Positions 49,629-60,368 of a DNA stretch of 64,000 bases are shown piece by piece; positions within the stretch are counted from its first letter, which is position 1; each line of letters opens with the position of its first letter. A program made the position numbers and the translations under genes. The notes beneath the pieces are model-generated. The model was not told the DNA's origin. It did no database searches and worked only from the letters and a program-made list of their open reading frames with translations. The stretch comes from Polytrichum commune (lineage: Eukaryota > Streptophyta > Polytrichopsida > Polytrichales > Polytrichaceae): the NCBI GenBank assembly GCA_950295325.1, contig OX485803.1, forward strand, positions 58,295,554-58,359,553. The letters are read 5' to 3'.

Positions 49629-52467
49629 TGTGAACCCTTTGAGTGGTCCACCACTCTGCGGGATCACTTTTAGTTAGAATGTTAGCATTAAAAGTTAAAA
49701 TTGATAGGGAATTTAGGAAAAATTAGTTCATTTAGCATTTAGCCTAGAAGAAGGAAGGTCAAAATGAAACTAAGTAGTGCTAGAAGATAGCAAAGTAGAA
49801 AAAATATGCTAGCTAGTAAAAACAACTAGCTAAGCAAATATTAGTAGATGCTAGCTATTAAGCAAATGTTAGTAAATGCTAGCTAAGCAAGTGTTAGTTT
49901 ATTAGTTAGTGTGAGGCACACAAGACTATTAGAGGTGGTTTAGGTAAGAAGATAAAATCGGCTTGAAGACTTTTGAAGACAAAAAAGAAAGAGAGCAAGA
50001 GGGCTACTTGCCCACTTGCCCCCTTGCCAACTCGATGGCGGAAAAATTAGAAAGATTTCTAAAGGTTTTCTGTCGGAGCCACCTCGGCGAGAGGATGGCA
50101 ACCTCAACCGGGAAAACCCCCGAGCCAAAATTTCGGGAAAGGGTTTGAAAAATGGATCCGGTGGAGGAGGGGTCCAACCCTTTTGTGAGAGGGTTTAAAA
50201 ACCCCTCCTTCCACCTTGTAGCTCTCTTTCTTTCTCTAGTTTTTGGGCGAAGCCCTGCTTCAATGTAGTTAGGAAAAAATCCTTTAGCATGTATTCTCAA
50301 TGGTCTAAAAGAAAGGCTTGAGAACCTCCTCTACTCTCTCTCTCCTAGTTAGGTTGTGTGTTTATTAACACACCAACAAAATTATTCCTTCTTTTGTAGA
50401 GGTAGGTTGGATGGTAGAGTTTTGAGTAGAGGCATTATAGACCTCATCTGCCAATGCCCTGAAGGCTTAGTTCAAAAGCTAGAACAAGATACTTATCATT
50501 TTTCTAATAGAGAGATTTCATATAGCTATCCATAGCCGTTTCCCATTTGTGATTTGGTTGAGATGACAATTAGTTATGGATTTTCAAAGATGGAGTAGAA
50601 AAACTGGGTGGTCTTGTGGGTAGCGGCTGCTGGATCAGACCTGCGAGCCCAATAGGAATTTTAATTCCAAGAAATTATATTTTTCCCAAGTAGAACTTTT
50701 GTGTAGCTTTCCAAAATGGCTTAGAACATTTGATTTGAGCATGATTTTAATTAGATATGAATTGTGCAAGATGGGACACATAGTTTGAGAACTTTTGGTT
50801 GATTGCTGCATTACAGAGGACCTGCTGGGTTCACTTCGGCTTACCTTTCTAATCACATATTTTTATCAAATACATCTTTTTAATATCTCTCCAGGGTCAT
50901 ATAGAACGTTTGATTTGACTAAGATTTGAATTAGATATGAATTGTTGAAGGCGAGATACATAGTTTAAGCCTTCTTGATTGACTGCTGTGTTACAAGGAG
51001 TCCGCTGAATTTCTATTAGCTTAACCTGCTGATGTCATAATTTTTCTAGTTAGAGCTTGTTCATAGCTTTCCAATGGTATAAGGAAAGCCTAGATCCAAG
51101 TAGTAAGGAATGTGCTATAAATTTTTGAAGTTAGAAGGTAGATAGGTGGGTTGGAAGGGTCGGTTGAATCGACCTCACACTTCCAACCCTCATAACTTTT
51201 GCATTTCTTATCCGATTAGAGTGATTTTTAGATCATTGGAAAGATAATTTGGTGCACTAAGTATAAATATTATGCTTAGGATTAAATTACAGGGAAGAAT
51301 AACACTTTATATTTTAATTGTTAACTAAGGTACGCTTACTACCAAACTAGTTACAAAGAAGGAGGCAAGGTCGACGCTCGGAAAGTGGAGCAAGGAAGGA
51401 GGTAGCGGCTCGGCCTACATCAAGCCCAAATCAACCGAGGAAAATTGAGGTAAATTAACTAACCTTAAGCCTTCCATTTAGGATTGGAGGGAGCACGGCT
51501 AAGGTACGCATCTCTAAACCCACTCACCTATCTCGTAAGGTCAAGTGGCTTGACCACTTGACCGCCAAGGGAGTACCCAATTCCATTGTTTTCGGGGCCC
51601 TTGGTATGTTTTGTGGTAGTAGCTTCATTTATTAGCAAGTTTCGTGTGTGGTAAGTCGGATTAATCACCGACACGACCACTCTGAATGTTGTTGGTGGAA
51701 AGGTGGGGTTAATGACCCGCGAATCCACTATTATGTTGTTGGCCCCATAGATTGGGAGTAATGGCCCCAATTTATGAAGATTGCGCAACAGGTTGAACCT
51801 ACAGGTCGCCCGTCACCCTGGTCCCATTGAGTTGCATTTCGTGGTCTATCCAGTGTAAACACATTTAACAATCAAAACATACCAAATAAATCGTAAACCC
51901 TTGTTGGCAAGAGACCCGAGGTAAGGGGTGATGCCTAATATGTTAATGTAGTAAATTATGACGTGCAAACAAAAGTAAGTAATTAAGAAGGAATTTGTGT
52001 GAAGGGTGGGACTTAGGCCAAATTCCCCCGCTTAGAAAACTAAATAAAACTAAATAAAGAAATAGGAATAATTGAATGGTCCATCAAATTGTCGTTATTC
52101 CGTTCGTTGAGTTAGGGTGGTATGAGTCACACCCGGTTGGGTGTATCAGAACCATCCCAATTCACAAATTAGGATTGCCTTGGTTTCAAGGCTGGTGCGT
52201 CTGCGCGTAGAATAGGTTGTAGGTTAAGGTTAGAACTAGATATGAAATTGGTTAGTGGAGTTTAAAGCCACACTAGTAAAAAACTAAGGCCTAATCTCCG
52301 GAGGTACTACGACGCATATTTAATCTCCCTTAAAAATCTAACTACTCACGTTATACACCTATCATCCGGGTTCGGCTTGGGCGCCTGCAAATGCAGGCCA
52401 CCTTCACCGAAGGGCTTGTGTGATACTTTTAGGCTCCCTCGAAAGGGGGTGGCCCAAAAGTACCACA
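49629..52467 (+). repeat. 3' LTR, 2839 bp
   Basis: Copy of 39830-42668 at a constant offset of 9799 bases with three noticed substitutions and no length change. Confidence 0.95.
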
Positions 52468-52472
52468 CTTCA
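52468..52472. repeat. Target site duplication CTTCA (right)
   Basis: Matches 39825-39829. Removing one copy plus the element restores the exon frame of the Ulp1-type gene. Confidence 0.93.
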
Positions 52473-53442
52473 ACTCGGCCCTATACACCTTCTCCCCTCT
52501 AACCGTGAATCCCTGCAACATGGACGGAATAACAGAGTTTAAATGGGCGACAACACTCCAAGAACCCTAAACCGACGTTCCATATCGACGACTCAGACGA
52601 CTCAGACCTATGTCCGAACCTTACCTCCTGCACACCCGATCGCCCCTTTGACACTAGTCTTGTCCATGTCTCCAGCCCCAACCCCTCAATAAGTCGTTTG
52701 TCTTCGTTTACGATAAGTTTGTCGTCATCAGGAAACTGAATTCGTGGGCCTGTTACTCCAACGCCGAGAAAAGAAATAGAACCCGAAGCTATAGCGGGCG
52801 CCAGCGTTGTCTTGCTTTCCCCTTGGGAGGCACTGCGGTTTCCAGATCGGTTCGACAGAGATATTGGAGGGACGCCGAATTCAATATCAGTGTCAGTTTC
52901 GGCATCACTCTCCTCAATTACTCCCCTCTGCAGACCCAGTAGAGGTTCGATGGCAGCGTCGATACTAACGTCCTCCTCCAATAGTTTGTTAGACCTTGCT
53001 CTGGTCACTCTCCGCCGCGGATCTACAAGACCACAAGGGAATCAAAAAACGATGTGGAAATATGGGTTCAGAATTCAATACGATGCCTAATTCCTACAGA
53101 ATTTCCCTCGTGCCTAGAACCCAAGTATAACGTTTATTCATTACACCTACACCGCGAGCTCTCTAAACACAATCTTGACATGCTTGGCACCAGTGCCCAT
53201 ACCTCCACCGAATCCACCGTAACCCTAAACCCTCAAACGCAGCGTAATCCAGGAGCACGCGAAGACCTGAACTAATTTGCTAAAAAGAAAACCCAACATG
53301 TGAAAGGGAAATTAGTTCACGCTCCTCCAAGCCCCACAGGAGAACACGCGGAAACACTGCGAGCACGACCGGCAAAATGAAGATTTCCACTCTCTAAACG
53401 CCCCCCCGGAGGAAGGTTTAGCCGCCCCTCACCTGGTTCCAT
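52468..53442 (-). pseudogene. Ulp1-type element gene, copy 1, 5' part (cut off by the retrotransposon)
   Basis: Exon 1 is only 10 bases (53442-53433, ATG GAA CCA G, donor GTGAGG). Exon 2 is 53022-52625 and restores frame as MEP-DPRRRVTRARS, a basic stretch typical of nuclear proteins, followed by an acidic region (EESDAETDTDIE). Exon 3 starts at 52512 and runs into the insertion at 52468, reading GFTVRGEKVYRAEL. On the far side, 39829 onward continues in the same frame with KQCRVPCACLYTEEE. Introns: 53432-53023 and 52624-52513. The insertion interrupts the frame cleanly, so any transcript should end in the LTR or splice around it. Confidence 0.65.
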
Positions 53443-53677
53443 TGCGCATTGCCGCGGCTGTCCTCGCCAGACGACGCAGTAGGGCTTGCACCATAAACCT
53501 AACCGGAGGATTGCGAGGACGTTTTCACAATCACCACCACCCCGAAATTCAAGGCTCGAAGAGCAGGGCCACACAAACGAGACATTGAGTAGCAGTACGA
53601 TTTTCCCCCCATAAACGACCCGCCCTCCTGCAGAACAACGACGGTGTAGCACAAGCCTGGCTCGCGAGGACACTTCG

Positions 53678-53686
53678 CTATATATA
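53678..53686 (-). promoter_or_regulatory. TATA box for Ulp1-type gene copy 1
   Basis: TATATATAG on the minus strand, about 235 bp upstream of the ATG at 53442, in a GC-richer flank. The match is good, but the transcription start is not known. Confidence 0.45.
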
Positions 53687-53880
53687 CAGAATTTGAGCCA
53701 GGCCAGACGGTTTATTGTGCTGGTTGATTTCATTTACACTCTTCATGTCCCCCTCCGACAAGTACGCTCTGTCTTGCCATCCTCGTAGGTTGTTTATCGT
53801 AATGTATTTGTTTACCTGCAATTTCTTTCCTTATCCTTTTTGTTTTCGTCATATTTGTAATTCTATTTTATCATAACCCT

Positions 53881-54290
53881 TTACATTTTCTATGAGGCTC
53901 TCATATTCTACCTCCAATTCTTCATTTGAAGATCTACAAAAAATGTCATCTAACACTAAATGCGCTTTTGTAAATATTCAAAGTTACTAATTGGTACAAA
54001 TAATGTTAGAGTTGACATTTAGTGTTCTAACACTATGAAGACAATTGAGAGTTCTGTAAGATTTTATAATGTTGTGCCTAATGTGACTAATACCTCGGCA
54101 TGGATTTAGTCACATTAGTCACATCATTATACAATCGTCCCTAATCTTAATGTATTGTATATGAATTTGCATGTGAAACATTCCTATCATTACCATGACC
54201 AAAACCAACACACTCCAACACGTAGTGGACCATTTTAACGATTTCTCAATTTGAAATTGAATTTAAAGCGAATAAAATTAAAAAAATAAA
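53881..54290. repeat. Left inverted arm
   Basis: Pairs with the right arm as described for the whole element. Includes two inverted copies of the CACGTAGTGCAC-type word just inside (54311-54322, 54342-54354) and a decayed version of the hairpin seen in the right array (about 54064-54160). Confidence 0.7.
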
Positions 54291-54582
54291 ACATAATAAA
54301 ACACACTCTAACACGTAGTGCACAAAATAAAACACACTCCAACACGTAGTGCACGAGGGATGAGGAGGAATCAAATGAAATGCATGATAATGTGTCTTGA
54401 CCCAAAAGACAAGAGAGAAGAGACAAAAGGGAATAACCCTAAACCTAAATAAGACTGGAATGAGTTGTTTCGCAGTTTTTGTGGTTCATACATTACACCT
54501 TCCATTTGTTGTTAAATGGTATTGCAGATGGTGTTAGTTGATGCTACAGTCTGAGATGCTTTAATGGTGGTGTGTCCTTCAG

Positions 54583-55256
54583 AGAAATCTTGGAGTCGAC
54601 AAGGTGTTGATAGTAGACTGGGATGTGCATCATGGAAACGACACACAAAAGATTTTCTGGTAGGATCCCCATGTGCTCTACATCTCTCTTCACAAGTGTG
54701 CCATCGAAGCTTGATATTTATATTATTGATCCCTTCAGGTAAAAGGCATGTGTGTACTATGCATCGATACACTGGAGAGTTGGAACCTTATTCTGACGTT
54801 ACAGTTTGGAAATTCATTAGTGGAGACAAGAGCCTTCGTCTTATGGAGAGCTATTAAGGATAATGTGCTCTCCTAAGTGTACCTGCCTGTTCCTTTTGGC
54901 CTAACACATAAGTTCAGGATCCAGGTGATTTTTTCCTGATTATGTCTGCCTCAGTGTCTATCTTTTGAGCTTAAGTGAGGCATGGAAATTTTCTCTCGAG
55001 CATCTGTTGATGTTTAAAGTGGGTTGTGTTTGGTTTGCGCACAGATATAACGATGGAGAGTTTTTCCCAAAAGGAAATGAGGATAATTTTGACCAAGTTG
55101 GGAGTGGCAAGGGGTTAGGTTATAACATAAACATCCCGTTGCCACATGGGGGATTTGGAGATGCTGACTTTTTAGCATTTTTGGAGCACATAGTGATGCT
55201 AGTCGCTCGTGTATTCAATCCTGGCATGATCTTCATATCTGCTGGATTCGATTCAG
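54583..55256 (+). pseudogene. Class II histone deacetylase fragment (HDA5-like), two exons
   Basis: Exon 54583-54695 (acceptor TTCAG, donor GTGTGC) reads [16 protein letters not shown]...DPHVLYISLHK, the zinc-binding DxH region of histone deacetylases. Exon 55045-55256 (acceptor GCACAG, donor GTGAGT) continues in frame with YNDGEFFPKG ... GGFGDADFLAF ... ISAGFDSG, the next core segment including the second metal Asp. An in-frame TAG at 54661-54663 breaks the first exon. The N-terminal catalytic His pair and everything after GFD are missing, so it is a captured or leftover gene piece of about 110 codons, not a working enzyme. The closest resemblance is plant HDA5/HDA18-type class II enzymes. 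Confidence 0.75.
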
Positions 55257-55795
55257 GTGAGTCTCAAATACCAAGATCCTTGCACTTGCGAATAATGGAC
55301 GTATCATGATGTGTCTATTAAGACATTTTTTAGTATGTATAATATGTTGTGTACTTATAAAGTGCACTCTTGAAGGATACTTGTCACGGACTGCTCCAGC
55401 TCTTTGTTCCGTTTCATTAAAATTATTGTTGTGCTTTTTCTTATGTATAAGTTGACAGGGCATGTAGAAAGTCCACTCCTAGGAGTCACTGGATCTTAAC
55501 ACTGTAACAGTTTGTCAGGTGCTGGTGAACGTGAAAGAATGCTAATGCTTAGAATCACAACTAGACAAGTTCTTAGACAGTTCATGTTTAGCTGATTTGA
55601 TGTGTTTTTATATTGCAGCTCCTTATATTGATCAATTATGGCGATATATACACACCGATCAATTATGGCTGGCGCGAAGTGAATGTACTATTAGTTAGCT
55701 AGGAGAAGGTGAGAAGAGGCCTTCCCCCTTGGACTAGGACGAACTCAAGAGGGAGAAGTAATCTAGCTCACAACATTATTGAGCTTTTGTGCACA
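55257..55795. other. Spacer between HDAC fragment and dioxygenase-like gene
   Basis: Remainder of a captured HDAC intron (donor at 55257), then unrelated AT-rich sequence. No further HDAC exon is seen. The frame from 55709 precedes the preferred ATG at 55796. Confidence 0.4.
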
Positions 55796-57343
55796 ATGGC
55801 ATCCTCGTCAAACCATAAACCACGCAAGTATGCCTCAGTAGTAGATCAGAAACTTTTGGAGGACGAAACCCTATATGAGCTGACATTCAATGACATTGGA
55901 TTTGTCGGATGCTCATATTTTGCACATCGGAAACGACAACGTCATTCAACATTGTATGTTATTCCTTGTGAATACACATTGAAAAATGACAGTTTCAGAA
56001 AGTTGTTCAACGGTGAACATGCAAATCTCTCAAAATGTACAATTATTCATCATTGTCACAAAGTATGTGATAATTGTCTTCAAACGTTCAAAGAGGAGGG
56101 GAGAAGATGTAAACTATGTCCGAAGCTTTGGGACGTAGATTACAAATTACATTGTAAGCCTATGTTGAATTTATGGAACTGTCGAGGTTTCATAATTCAA
56201 ACTCTTTCAGATTATGATGCAATTGTTAAGAGATGCAAGAAATTTATCGACAAAAACAACAATAATTTGTTGTTGGGGTTGATTGTTCAATGTGAGGTGA
56301 GACATACATCTGCATTGTACAAGTCTACTATTGAAGCTTTGAAATTACCAACGGGAATAACAATGCATATTGTTTCTTCTAATATATCCCATCAACATAA
56401 CATTATTTCCAACACAAAACCATATTGGGATATGGAAGAATACAACAATGACAATTACAAGTGGGAGGATGTATTCCAAGATGAACATTTGGTGCCTACC
56501 ATATCTTCACTTCTCGTCATCTTTGATTGTGTGAAAATAACATCTAATACCAAGACTTAGGAATTAGATCATGTTATTTTGATATACATTCCAAAGATGT
56601 TGGACAAAGGCACATATGGATCCACATTGAGATTGGCCAATGTTTATTATGAAGGGGCTCCTCTTTATGGAAACAGAAGCAAACAGAAAGAACAAAATCC
56701 ACATCGTGGATTTTACAAAAATATTAGTCATGGTTACACTTCAAATGCAGGCATTACTAGTGGCAATGTTGTTCCGTACCATTCATCGAAAGTCTCAGTT
56801 CATGAAGAGAAGGCATTCAAGGACATTGGCGACGAGATTGCAAGCAACATATGGAGAAGTGCAATGTCTACATTCGGTGAAAAAATTAACCATCATTTTC
56901 AGGTACAAGCATCAACCACGAATCACATATATGTTGGCCTAGATGAGAGTCCAACAAATGTATGCCAATTGCATTTCAGCAAAAATTCATTTATTAAGCC
57001 ACATGTTGATTCGTTGGATATGGAATCCTCGATTATCACATGGTTTACAGCAGGAGCTCCTTCAAAAGGTCAATTTGCCGTGCATCAATATCTTTACAAG
57101 TTTCAAACAAACAATGGACCTGGTTTGTTTGTAAAAAGCGAAAAATATGTGCACGGGACATTACATTTTGACCTAAGAGACAGTGCAATAGAGAATTATA
57201 CATTAGGACTTGCTCTTACCAACAAGAAGTGGTTGAAAACTAGGGTAGAGCATCAATTGACAGCTCAGACCAAAAAACCTGCTAGAATTCCAAAAAAAAA
57301 TTATTGGTATTCTATAGATTTAGAAGATAGTCATAATGAATAA
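55796..57343 (+). pseudogene. 2-oxoglutarate/Fe(II) dioxygenase-like protein (TET/JBP-like) with zinc-binding N-terminus; one nonsense codon
   Basis: One reading frame from ATG 55796 to TAA 57343, interrupted only by TAG at 56558-56560 (CAG-to-TAG would explain it). The N-terminal half has a Cys-rich motif HCHKVCDNCLQ...CKLC, a small zinc-ribbon or RING-like fold. The C-terminal half has an HxD...H...R pattern: KPHVDSLD (His 57002, Asp 57008), WFTAGAPSKGQF, KYVHGTLHFDLRD (His 57152, Arg 57176). Spacing fits the double-stranded beta-helix dioxygenases, and the context (HxDS..., GQF, HGT) resembles TET/JBP-type members found in transposons of fungi and in basal plants. If right, the ancestral enzyme may have oxidised a methylated base; that is inference. 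No introns. Confidence 0.55.
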
Positions 57344-57807
57344 CTATTGTTAATTCTAGTAGTAGAATTTATAGTTTTATAGAATTAGTTGGAGCGTTTT
57401 TTTACCATTTTTTGTATTTTTGGTATTTAAGGAAGTTTGAGAAATTCGAAGGGCGGCTTGTGGCAGTTGTCAGTATCATACATAATTCTGGCATCAATGT
57501 GGACATGGAATTGTGACTTAAATGATCATATAGTCAATTTTGCAATGCTATAGTATTTTATTGATTATTTGGTATTTGTACAATTTGTATGCATCACTCC
57601 ATTCGAAATCATATTTTCAACTGGAGTATTTACACTGCTAAATTAGAAGAGCTTAATAACTGAAATAAGTGTGCTTTACATTAATCCTCAAATTGAGAGA
57701 TGGTTAGTACTGCCAAACACCTATGGTACTGTGTTGTTTTTTGCCATTGTCAAGATAAGAATGCTTTGTATGCAATTTTATATAAAATAACATAATATTT
57801 TATAAGC
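57344..57807. other. AT-rich 3' flank, no gene seen
   Basis: No frames or repeats of note before the 348-bp array begins. Confidence 0.5.
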
Positions 57808-59000
57808 TTTTATAATGTTGTGCCTAATGTGACTAATACCATGTCGAGGTATTAGTCACATTAGGCACAACAATAAAATCTTACATAACTCTCACACCTT
57901 GAGGCCTAAGTTTGTGATATTTTTTTCCATAGTCAGTATATCAAGGAAGTTTGAAATTTGCAAGTTTCTACGGTCATTTGATATTTTGTTTTATTTTGTT
58001 TTAATTTTTTAATTTTATTCGTTTTAAATTCAATTTCAAATTGAGAAATCGTTAAAATGGTGCACTACGTGTTGGAGTGTGTTGGTTTTGGTCATGGTAA
58101 TGATAGGAATGTTTCACATGCAAATTCATATACAATACAGTAAGATTATGGAAGATTTTATAATGTTGTGCCTAATGTGACTAATACCATGTCGAGGTAT
58201 TAGTCACATTAGGCACAACATTATAAAATCTTCCCTAACTCTCACACCTTGAGGCCTAAGCTTGTGATACTTTTTTCCATAGTCAGTATATCAAGGAAGT
58301 TTGAAATTTGCAAGTTTCTACGGTCATTTGATATTTTGTTTTAATTTGTTTTAATTTTTTAATTTTATTTGCTTTAAATTCAATTTCAAATTGAGAAATC
58401 GTTAAAATGGTGCACTACGTGTTGGAGTGTGTTGGTTTTGGTCATGGTAATGATAGGAATGTTTCACATGCAAATTCATATACAATACAGTAAGATTAGG
58501 GAAGATTTTATAATGTTGTGCCTAATGTGACTAATACCATGCCGAGGTATTAGTCACATTAGGCACAACATTATAAAATCTTCCCTAACTCTCACACCTT
58601 GAGGCCTAAGCTTGTGATACTTTTTTCCATAGTCAGTATATCAAGGAAGTTTGAAATTTGCAAGTTTCTACGGTCATTTGATATTTTGTTTTTTTTTGTT
58701 TTTTTTTTTTTTATTCACCTTAAATTCAATTTCAATTTGAGAAATCGTTAAAATGGTGCACTACGTGTTGGAGTGTGTTGGTTTTGGTCATGGTAATGAT
58801 AGGAATGTTTCACATGTAAATTCATATACAATACAGTAAGATTAGGGAATATTTTATAATGTTGTGCCTAATGTGACTAATACCATGCCGAGGTATTAGT
58901 CACATTAGGCACAACATTATAAAATCTTACAGAACTCTCACACCTTGAGGCCTAAGTTTGTGATACTTTTTCCCATAGTCAGTATATCAAGGAAGTTTGA
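57808..59000. repeat. 348-bp tandem repeat, about 3.4 copies, with perfect hairpins
   Basis: Units start at 57808, 58156, 58506 and 58852 (periods 348, 350, 346). Each opens with a hairpin. In the second unit the 38-bp arms 58151-58188 and 58196-58233 are perfectly complementary around a 7-base loop (ATGTCGA). Each full unit also contains GTGCACTACGTGTTGG (58061, 58411, 58757). The array forms the inner part of the element's right arm. Confidence 0.9.
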
Positions 59001-59157
59001 TGTAAATGTCAACTCTAAATGTCAACTCTAACACTATTTGTACCAATTAGTAACTTTGAATATTTACAAAAGCGCATTTAGTGTTAGATGACATTTTTTG
59101 TAGATCTTCAAATGAAGAATTGGAGGTAGAATATGAGAGCCTTATAGAAAATGTAAT
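59001..59157. repeat. Right outer inverted arm
   Basis: Inverted copy of 53881 to about 54010 (GAAGAATTGGAGGTAGAATATGAG ... on this strand), ending near AAAATGTAA. Confidence 0.75.
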
Positions 59158-60368
59158 ATGCTAGGAATTTGATATTACAAAAATTTAAACTTAATGGAAC
59201 ACAACTTTGACAATGCAAAATAAAGACTAAGGGAATTCTAACACTAATTGTACTTTCAAGTAACATTTAGTGTTTTGGGTAACTATTGGCTCTAACACTA
59301 ATCTTCGTCTAACACTAATCAACCTATTTAGTGTAGTGAGGTGATAAGTTATAGTTACTATAGTTGTTCTTCAAGTTGTTAACTATGGCAAGCCATCTCA
59401 ATTCACCAAACCGGTAGTCACGTGTATGCATTTCCAACCAATTAATCCGCGACATAAGGCACGCAGGTCTTACTCGGTTAATCGGCATGAGGGTTGAAAT
59501 TTATCAAATTCCTACTTTGCCAAAGTCTCTCTTGCGTACTTCTTCTCCCACCAGCGGTGGGCCTTTGGCCCCAAGCGGCTCGTTTTGATTTATTTTTAAA
59601 ACTTTATGTTATGTAATACATGACTTCATGATAGATACCCCGAATTTCTTATTCTTCGTTTGTTTTTATACTTCGCTCAATGCTTTTCCCACTCCCTTAT
59701 TAGTACTTTTATTTTCTTTTTTATTTTAAACTTTGGTTTTGAATATGTGTTTCATAATAGTTTTCTTCTAGTTAGAGTCATATTTGTTTTTCATAATTTC
59801 CCTTCATATCCCCACTCCTTTATTTATTTTTCTTTCTCTTGTGTATTTTTTTGGTATTTTGTTTTTATTCTGTATTAGATATCATTAGTCTTATTTATAG
59901 ATAGATTACTTTCCTAATCTCAATTGACTTCTCCGTGTGTCTCCGTTTTGGATTTTGATTACGTATTACGTATTACACACCAACTTCTTTGATATTTAAT
60001 TTACCTCATTTCATCAAATTTATCCATATCGTTCAATCTCAACCCTAAACCCCACCCCCTTGTTTGTTTGTTTGTTTGTGTGTTTTTTTTTTTTTTTTTT
60101 TTTTTTTTGGGTTTAGGCTATGTATAGCATAGTACAAATTGTCGACATTAATTCATTACTGTCCCTATTGTCCTTTAAGTTTTTTTTTGTATTCTATTTC
60201 CCACGCATAGCACTGCCATAACTTTAAGAGGTAAAATGCATAAATACAAACGGTATACACGGTATACAGAGACTGTGTGTGCAGAATTGCATTGTTCTCC
60301 CCAAACCCCTTTCTACGGGTTCATATTCCCTACGGTGAGATGCGCCGAATGCACTACATAGACGTCGG
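59158..60368. other. AT-rich intergenic, no gene seen
   Basis: T-rich DNA with (TTTG)n and a T26 tract at 60061-60108 and a small telomere-like piece near 60041. The short frame 59660-59878 is low-complexity. Confidence 0.5.

Larger units (their letters stand above)
39830..52467 (+). mobile_element. Complete Ty3/gypsy LTR retrotransposon, 12.6 kb, young insertion
   Basis: LTRs 39830-42668 and 49629-52467 are both 2839 bp, begin TG and end CA, and are flanked by the 5-bp duplication CTTCA. I noticed only three differences between the LTRs (41320/51119, 42223/52022, 42373/52172). The single polyprotein has the order protease-RT-RNase H-integrase, which is Ty3/gypsy; the RT resembles the Tat/Athila side of the plant elements. 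It sits in an exon of the Ulp1-type gene in the opposite orientation. No envelope-type frame. Near-identical LTRs and an open polyprotein point to recent movement. Confidence 0.95.
30466..53690. mobile_element. MULE-type element with transposase and convergent Ulp1-type gene (split by a retrotransposon)
   Basis: The transposase gene (+, 30898-34608) and the Ulp1-type gene (-, 53442-35558) converge, as in MuDR, and share the dispersed 8-mer TGCACTAC. Without the 12.6-kb retrotransposon the unit would be about 10.6 kb. MULEs carrying Ulp1-like protease genes (Kaonashi, some VANDAL elements) are known in flowering plants. No terminal inverted repeats or target duplication were found, so the ends are only set by the outermost motif and the promoter. 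The grouping into one element is inference. Confidence 0.5.
53881..59157. mobile_element. Element with long inverted arms carrying HDAC fragment and dioxygenase-like gene
   Basis: The first 170 or so bases (53881 onward, TTACATTTTCTATGAGGCTC ... AGTTACTAATTGGTACAAAT) are repeated inverted at about 59030-59157 with few differences. Further in, 54050-54290 is a diverged inverted copy of the 348-bp units at 57808-59000. Similarity seems to fade outward to about 53850 and 59190, so exact ends and target duplication are unclear. Between the arms lie the HDAC fragment and the dioxygenase-like gene. It could be a fold-back or Pack-type DNA element; the superfamily is not recognised. Confidence 0.65.

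Noticed and set aside
53317-53733. 138-codon minus-strand frame
   Set aside because: It lies over the promoter, the 10-base first exon and the first intron of the Ulp1-type gene, and its composition is not protein-like.
30170-53800. Terminal inverted repeats for the MULE element
   Set aside because: Comparing both flanks by eye gave no convincing match; some MULEs lack long terminal repeats, so the ends are left open.
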